Below, in pieces: positions 57,320 through 64,000 of a stretch of DNA of 64,000 nt. The first letter of the stretch is position 1; each line of letters starts with the position of its first letter. Source of the DNA: Cephalotus follicularis (taxonomy: Eukaryota > Streptophyta > Magnoliopsida > Oxalidales > Cephalotaceae); the NCBI GenBank assembly GCA_001972305.1, contig BDDD01000987.1:218772-282771 (forward strand). The letters are read 5' to 3'. Both the position numbers and the translations under genes were made by a program. The notes beneath the pieces are model-generated. The model was not told where the DNA came from, made no database searches, and saw only the letters and a list, made by a program, of their open reading frames with translations.

Positions 57320-58516
57320 TACCTAGTTGTCTGTCATGCCCTATGGTGCATGCAGACAAAATCTCAGAACATGTCCAGTATGACCGCATCGATAACAAGT
57401 TCGCATCTCAGCCCTGCACTCACCAAAATGAAACTTGCCACTTCTCTGGCACTGTGGTAGCTGGGAAGAAGCTGCTACACTTTGAGCACCAGCCTATCGA
57501 TTACCCAGATAAGATCTCTCCCGTAAACCACTAGCAACTGTGATCTGCATCTGCTGCTGGGAGAATGATCTATGTCCTTCTGATCTAGTCTGTCTACGAC
57601 TCTCTCTACCAGCAGACCTGCTGGTAGTTTGGGGTCTCCGTCGTCTCTGACCCCTGAAATAACTCTCCCCCTATTCAACATGTAATGCAGATCATTTTTG
57701 ACTCTGATCCTGCGGGAGCCTCTTATCAGATATACTCTACTCCACTCTCTTTGCAGACTCCACCAACTCATCGAAGACATTCTAATGAGTAACTACGACT
57801 GTATGTGTGATATTAAGTATCAGTCCTTCTAAGAATTCCTAACACCTCTCAGATTCATAAAGCAGGAGCATAATGGGACAACACCATAAATCTGTATTCA
57901 TACTGCGTCACCGTAATACTTCCTTGACGCATATGGATAAACTCTATCCGCCACTCTTGGACATACGTGGGAGGAAAGAAATGCCGACGAAACTAATGTC
58001 TGAATACCTCCAAAGAATTCTCTACTAAATCTTCGGATCTAGCCCTGAGGGCCTCCCTTAGTGAAGAGAGCCCCTTTCCATAAAAAAGGGTGCATACCAA
58101 ACCCTCGAATCATTTGTAATCCCAATCTGCTTGAAAATCCGTTCTAGACGGTTCAACCACATCTTTAAATCAGCCGGATCTCCTGTCCTCTCAAAGACTA
58201 TAGCTTCCAAGCGCTGCATATGCTCTATTGGTACCGGTTGTGATCTCAAAATCCCCAATGTCTGGGCGAAAAATGTGACTGCTTACATCAACTTAGTCTG
58301 ACCACCTGTATCCGCTGGATGTGGCGGTGACATATGTGCAGCAGAATGCGCTGCAAGAAATCAGCAGACTGCCGCCGACTGAGCCTACTGTCCCTGTATC
58401 CCAAGGTCCTCTTCTACTCTAGGCTCCACAGGAGAAACATCCTGATCCACATGTGGTCGAGAGGCTGTTCTACCTCCATCCCAGCCACGACATCTATTAC
58501 GACCACGGGGCACCAT
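57320..58516 (-). pseudogene. gag: Element Y Gag
   Basis: ATG at 58516 opens MVPRGRNRCRGWDGGR, a basic N-terminus like that of element X. The capsid part includes PVPIEHMQRLEAIVFERTG and DLKMWLNRLERIFKQIG. An intact CCHC knuckle CYRCGHTGHVLRFC lies near 57350-57400, preceded by CQRSGKFHFGEC. Several stops break the frame. Confidence 0.78.
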
Positions 58517-58621
58517 TACTTTCACATGCAAAGTCAAGATATCCCTATTCATTCATATACTCTATTTGCAATGCATGAAATGCATAACCCAAGAATCCCA
58601 AACCTCGCTCTATACAAAAAC

Positions 58622-61144
58622 TGACACGACCAGTCCCATTTTCCGCAAACCTAACCGACGAGCCATGCCTTATTTTACTAACTACGCTCAATGCAATTAT
58701 AACTTCCCAAGAGGTCACCCATCCTAAAATGTCTCCCACCAGAGCACGCTTAAGCAAAGAGTTTTTTAATCAATTATCTATTAGACTACTCATCTAGTAC
58801 TTAATCATTTAATTAATCCTTTATTCTTATATAAAATCAAAATTTAGAAGTTCAACACTTACTAATTTGTTTCATACTTGACCTCCATAATTCTATTATC
58901 ACCATTCCTTTTCAACTTTCATATTTAATCTCATAGTCATGTCATTTGTATTAATTATTTGTCCATTAAATAAGGTGGAAAATTCTGCAGAAAAACGGCA
59001 AGAGTTCCCACTAAAAATAGACATTTCCCAAATTTTCACCTGTAAGAAATCACAATTTATATAAATCACACTCCCAAAGGAGGAATCAGTAGTTCATTTT
59101 AGTTCTATTCTATCACAGGATCATAACAATCATGCCTATTTAATCATATTTACTATCCAATCATGATTTCCCAAAATAATCAATATTAACTAACTATCGC
59201 ATATGAACATAACAAAAATAACCCAAATGGCCCAATGCATGCATGTGAAACTGGCCATGACTACCGATGTAAGGTGCCTAAATCCAGTGGTCTACCTTTA
59301 TCAAGCCAACTTCTACCGTGCTGGTGGATCACCAACTACTGCCTCAATTGAAAAATATAAATGAGATGGGGTTAGTCCAAATGACTAAATGAGTTGGGAC
59401 AAGTCATTCCCTGTTGCATCCACACAAATAACCGGATGCGCTGAATGAATTATGTACTATAATAAAAAAAAGGGTAGGTCACAAGTACAATATAATAAAT
59501 TAATGAAAGGAACATGATCGTCACAACTCAATAACAGAAACAAATAAACCATAACTATACCGGGCTACAAGCCGAAGATAATAACTGAATATCCGCTGAA
59601 CAACAACACAAATAAAGATAATATCATCCGAGTACAACAATATCACAATGAAATCAGAATAGAAAAAAAAAATCTAGAATCTCGGATGTAAACAATCCAT
59701 CATGAATCAATAAATGCGCCCATATAAGATAATATCCAAGGATACTGGAACAATTATACTTTCATCATGACACATCATATCACTGTCACATATCCCGTAA
59801 CAAAAAAATCTCATATCACTACCAAATCTATTGACGTCATATCCTATCACAGCCAAATCCCATGGCGTCATATCATATCTCCACCTAATCCCATGGCGTC
59901 ATATCATGTCACCGCCAAATCCCATGGCGTCATATCATATCACCGCCAAATCCCATGGCATCATATCATATCTCCGCCAAATCCCATAGTGTCATATCAT
60001 CTCTCTGCCAAATCCCATGGCATCATATCACAACCGCTGCAGCAATAATATACATATAGGCCATATGCTACAAGAATTTACATATCCTTCATATACCGAC
60101 ATAGAGTGCCTATGCCTCCACCTCTTCAAAGGGGCCGGCATGATCAGTGCGCGGACCCAGCCCTAGTCTGAGAAATCACATATCACAACCATGATCGAGG
60201 GGCCGGCAAATCATCGCAGAAACACAGCACTCATCGCGAAACCACACACATCATATCTCAACCTCGTTCGAGGGGCCCGCATATCATCGCCAGGACCCAA
60301 CCCTCATCCGATAATCATCAGATAACCAAACACGGTCTAATGGGTAGGTAACAGGGGCAGTCCCACCTAACACCCCATCATAGATAGTGAGCCTGCTAAG
60401 AAGAGTTGAGCATCATACGTACACCTCACCCTCGACCGGTATCATATGAGACATATCGCAGAGTACCAGCATCAAAGTAAAAGTACGATATCATAATCAT
60501 GATGATACATACAAAAAGAAGGTGACCTAGTGACCCAGAATCCGAGCCTCATATGCTCGTAAATCAATCAAGATTAAAGAACATGTTTAACATAAGACAC
60601 AAGGGAATACAAATCTCGATCGAATCATCATATAACACAAATGCAACAAGCACCTATAAAATAGGAGTTTCAAAATAATAAAAGGAAGGGAATGTCCCAC
60701 TCACAAAATTATTGCAATCTACTATCACGGACTAGCCCCACGATGCTCTAGATCAGAAATATGATTCGCGCCTACAATGTCATCACATAACAATATCCAT
60801 AAGCATACTTTCAATGCTTATACAATCTAAGAGGAATGTAATACACATATAAGCTATACAATAGCTATATCCCCTATATTAATACTTACTAGTATCTCTA
60901 AACATCCAAGAATCTCAAGGATTCACTAACACACCATTATCATGTACTCTCTTCGCAACTTATAAATCATTAGCACCCTTAGAACTCAATTACTCATTAA
61001 ACCACATCACTAGTATAGGAACACACAATTACTAATCACTTTAACAACAAGAATTTCTCAACTCATTACTACTTTACTTATATAAAACCTGAAAATTAGA
61101 AGTTAAAGGTAGTAGGCAAATTCATGCCATTCCAACTCACTAAC
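58622..61144 (-). repeat. Element Y LTR, element 5' side, truncated
   Basis: Opens TGACACGACC and aligns with 42160-44670. It is cut at 61145 by another gypsy LTR. Before it, TTTTGTATAGAGCGAGG on the minus strand (58601-58620) is a decayed primer site. A 31-bp tandem repeat lies at 59815-60030. Confidence 0.8.
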
Positions 61145-62540
61145 TGTAATGCCCTGGATATATATATATATATAAGAAGAAACCAGGCGTTAAAATGCCT
61201 GGTGCGTCAAAAGAAAGGGAGAGATTGTGAGAGAGGCGCTTTTAAGATGCGCCAGGTGCTTCACTAAAATGAAAAAGGCAGACGTGAGAATGCGCGAAAA
61301 GAGGGAGAGAGCATCGGCGAAGACACCGGCACAAGGCGCCGGACCAGGATGAGACTGCGACCGGCCCAGGACCTCCCACTTATAGTAACCTATCTCCTTT
61401 CTTCTCTTTTGTTTTCCTTTTCTCCCCAACTCCCTGTCGCCTCGGCCCACCATTTTTCGCCAATGATATCATCGCAGGTGGAGCTGTTCTTCACCTTGAA
61501 GATCAGCTACACCCATTGTGGTGTCAGTTTAGGCGTCATTCGATTGGAATCTATCTGATTTAGTCACATGAGTCAACTCGACCGTGTTAACTTGTGACCG
61601 GCTATAGCTATGGGCTACATGCCCAGTCATGGCGAGTCTCGACCACCAACGGGTTGATCGCAAGATTTGGAGGCAAACGGTGGCCTGATCAAAGATCGAG
61701 TGACCTGGCCAGAGCTCCAGCGAGGTGTGCTGACGTCGATTCCCGGTGAGTCTCAAGAGGAGACATGTCGAGCAGGCCTTGTGGGTGCTTTTTTGTGAAA
61801 TGGCCAGAGTTATTAATGACCAGCGAGTCCACTCAGTGAGTTGAACTTACTCCCGATTGTGATCGTGAGATTCACGGTGAGTCTCCAGCAACAATGTGTA
61901 GATCGGCCAATGTGGAGTCTGTTGGTGGGGCGACCAGAGCCTGGTGTGTGGCCAGAATCTGGCCTGAGCTTCGATGGTGCGCAGTATTTTCTATCTTTGT
62001 GTAGGTCATAATGGATGTGTGAAGTTATTGCAGTGATACTAATAGAGGAAGTGGAAGCTCTGTCGGCAGCAGGTGGAGCTGAAGGAAGAACCAAATTCGT
62101 TTTGTCAGCAAATGGAAATGAACGGCAGTAAAATCTGGGAGTTCAACAATTGAGGTAGGTTACACTATTTGCTTTCATTCATGCATTGTATGGATTGATA
62201 TGACTGTTAATTGTTGATTGTGTGCTAGATGGAATGTTACGGTTATGCATTGAAATAAAATACTCTTGCAATATACAAGAGGGGGGGTGAATTGAATATT
62301 GAAGTAAATGCGGAAATTTAAAAACTTTAAAAGTAAATAGACAAGGAAAGAAAAACTTCTCCGAGTTTTAGAGTGGTTCGGCTAACTCTTGCCTACGTCC
62401 ACTTTTCCCAAGGGAGCTCCTTGAGTTTCCACTATCTCGATTTGATTAAGGCAGCAAATCGTTACACCTCACAAGTTTGATTGATGTAGATAATTTTGAA
62501 TTGTAGTAGTTCTTTGTATTTCTTCTGAGGTTTCATGCTT

Positions 62541-62549
62541 CCTTTTATA
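62541..62549 (-). promoter_or_regulatory. Putative TATA box, solo copia LTR
   Basis: TATAAAAGG on the minus strand, about 100 bp downstream (in sense) of the palindrome array. Confidence 0.65.
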
Positions 62550-62644
62550 GCCTGAAAAGGTTTATAGCCGTTGCTTAATTTGTGGAAGCTTTTGATTAAA
62601 GAATGTGAGTTGCATTTATTGAATTTTATCTCTGCTGGCATAAA

Positions 62645-63155
62645 GACGTCGACTTCTTTGTAAAAGGCGTCGATGTCTTTTAGTTGATAGCCGTTATAAG
62701 TGGTTAAACTAGCCGTTCTAGCTTTCCCGGGTGTTGTCTTCATGAAAAGGCGTCGACTTCTTTTTGAAAGGCGTCGATGTCTTTTCTGGGAAACTCCAGG
62801 TCTTCAAGTCTTGAATGTCGCATCGATCTCTTTACTTGGTGTCGATGCTTTTTCTGGAAATTACGAAAATGGCGTCGATCTCTAATTTAAGGCGTTGATG
62901 TCTTTTACTTGGACGTCGATGTCTTTTGGTTGAGGATCGATGTCTTTGGGTGCAATTTCATACAGTAGCTTCTGGTCCAAAAAAATGTCTAAACACGTCG
63001 ATCTTATCACTGAAGTAGTCGATGTCATCTTAAAAGTAGTCGACGTCTTCTAGAAGTAGTCGACGTCTTTGGTACGGACGTCGATGCCATTACTGGGTGG
63101 ACGATGTCATCTTTGCAGTTAATTCTGTAAAAAAGAGGTCGATGCTATTTGGAAA
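62645..63155 (-). repeat. GACGTCGACGTC-type phased array
   Basis: About twenty cores (GTCGAC, GTCGAT, ATCGAT, GTTGAT), with most neighbouring pairs 21 bp apart and a few 19-20. The spacers are different sequences. This is the densest array in the window. Confidence 0.85.
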
Positions 63156-63680
63156 GGAGTCGACTTCTTTTTCTGCAGATAGGTTTTTAGACTTTGATAT
63201 TCAACTTGTAATTCCTTGCACATCAAGTAACTTAGTTAGATGCAAATATGTTATCATCAAAACAAGGATTGAGACTTAATCGTCAACATGCATGATGTAA
63301 TATACGTAAAAGGGATGGATACGGGTACAGGGTATGGTTCAAAATGGATTTTAAACGGATTCTGAAATGGTTTTTAATTTTGTTTTCGAACACTTTTCCA
63401 AACTGCTATTTCTGTTAACACCGTAGACCCATTTATGTCTTCAAAACTAAACTCGTTGACGCTTTATGTTTTACTTACTGGACTAGTGATGCTTAAGCAT
63501 TAAGCGTCGACGCCCAGCACAGACAGTCCACACTTACGCACTAAGTGTCGACGCTTAGTGCTAAGCGTCAACGCCAAATGCCCTACCTTAGCTGAATTTC
63601 ACTGTTTTACATGGTTTTCAATTTCACACAGTTTTCTCTCCAAAAGGATTTCCATAGGAAGCCTCCCTAAGGCCTTGTAG

Positions 63681-64000
63681 TGTAACACCCGAGATTTTCC
63701 CATGTGTAATTTCACAATGTAATGTGTTTTTATTGTGGGATTAATAAAAGAATGGATTTCCAAGACTTTGATGATGTTTTCCAAACTCTAATAATGTAGA
63801 TTTTAGAGTGAAAATGTTAAAGGAATGTTAAAAGGGGTAAAACGACGCTGTTTTGGAGGAAATACGTCGATGCCTTACGAAACACATCGACGTCCTTGAT
63901 GTAAAGGGGCGCACGTAACTGCATGCACATGCACGTCGATGCGGGTGAGGACATCGACGCCCTTGTGTAAAAGGGGAAAAGACATCGACGTCTTTGAAAA
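63681..64000 (+). repeat. Start of another LTR, runs off the window
   Basis: Opens TGTAACACCCGAG after CTTGTAG of the interrupted LTR. It carries GTCGAT/ATCGAC motifs at 63846-63990. The type of element is not decidable from 320 bases. Confidence 0.6.

Larger units (their letters stand above)
42160..61144 (-). mobile_element. Element Y: minus-strand gypsy element interrupted by element Z
   Basis: In sense order: LTR (61144 to 58622, outer end lost), degraded primer site, gag, protease, RT [element Z], RT connection, RNase H, a scrap of integrase start, unassigned sequence, LTR (to 42160). Coding parts are broken by stops and frameshifts. RT reading continues across element Z when the 5-bp duplication is ignored, which confirms the nesting. 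Confidence 0.8.
62251..63288 (-). mobile_element. Solo copia-type LTR with TGCAT target duplication
   Basis: Runs from TGAAATAAAA to CGTCAACA with perfect TGCAT at 62246-62250 and 63289-63293. It shares the GTGGTTCGGC...CTTGCCTACGTCCACTTT block with the copia LTRs at 18186 and 23294. On the minus strand TATAAAAGG (62541-62549) lies downstream of a dense GTCGAC array. No internal element sequence is present. Confidence 0.88.
61145..63680 (+). repeat. Gypsy LTR related to 7966-11592, 5' part
   Basis: Opens TGTAATGCCCTGG plus a short TA run. It shares the GGTGCTTCACTAAAA block with 40151-40650. It also shares GCGAGTC(A/C)ACTCAGTGAG, the GAGGTAGGTTA block and CCTCCCTAAGGCCTTGTAG with the LTR at 7966. 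It is interrupted by a solo copia LTR and cut at 63681. The GCGTCGACGC motifs at about 63450-63575 match array 9246-9606 in position. Confidence 0.75.

Noticed and set aside
1..64000. Cellular genes, tRNA, rRNA or organellar inserts
   Set aside because: No frame outside the retrotransposons shows a recognisable domain, and no tRNA or rRNA signature was seen. The Met-tRNA-like strings are primer sites next to LTRs.

Overview
This window is intergenic, repeat-dense DNA from a flowering plant, most likely a eudicot. No cellular gene, tRNA, rRNA or organellar segment was recognised. The plant assignment rests on the element types: Sirevirus-like Ty1/copia, Athila-like Ty3/gypsy, chromodomain gypsy, initiator-Met-tRNA primer sites, and an ORF resembling the plant-restricted 'putative plant transposon protein' domain. 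The species cannot be named from the sequence.

Layout. 1-6791: deletion derivative of a chromodomain gypsy element (gag end and protease joined to the integrase tail), then its 3' LTR, which is split by a 2.96-kb solo LTR (2654-5615, TSD CCTTG). 6792-7068: reverse-strand gypsy RT scrap. 7069-40150: an Athila-like tandem (LTR - copy A - shared LTR - copy B - LTR). Its first LTR is cut by a gypsy element with a 3.6-kb LTR (7966 to about 13430). Its middle LTR is split by a 15.6-kb nest, element X (17407-32975, minus strand, gag only). One LTR of X holds a non-autonomous Sirevirus-like copia (18186-24458, TSD AACAT); the other holds a 2.28-kb LTR insertion (29716-31995, TSD TTTAT). 40151-42159: fragments of two further LTRs. 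42160-61144: gypsy element Y on the minus strand, with a full-length but inactivated gypsy element Z (47179-56127, TSD TAAAG) inside its reverse transcriptase. 61145-63680: another gypsy LTR, carrying a solo copia-type LTR (62251-63288, TSD TGCAT). 63681-64000: start of one more LTR.

Only two reading frames are intact and protein-like over a long stretch: the 539-aa Gag and the 376-aa second ORF of the copia element at 18186-24458. That element has no protease, integrase, RT or RNase H. The Athila-like copies and element X also lack polymerase, so several families here could move only with enzymes supplied in trans.

The most striking signal is shared by unrelated families. Copia, Athila-like and chromodomain-gypsy LTRs carry arrays of a 6-bp palindromic core, usually GTCGAC, embedded in CAGTCGACTG, GCGTCGACGC or GACGTCGACGTC. 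A separate class is built on AGGTCT. Cores commonly recur at 20-21 bp with mostly unrelated bases between them. Where a TATA-like box can be placed in element sense, the array lies upstream of it. A 32-bp piece of array plus spacer is also shared between a gypsy LTR and the copia LTRs. I read these arrays as U3 cis-regulatory modules; their function is not shown by sequence alone.
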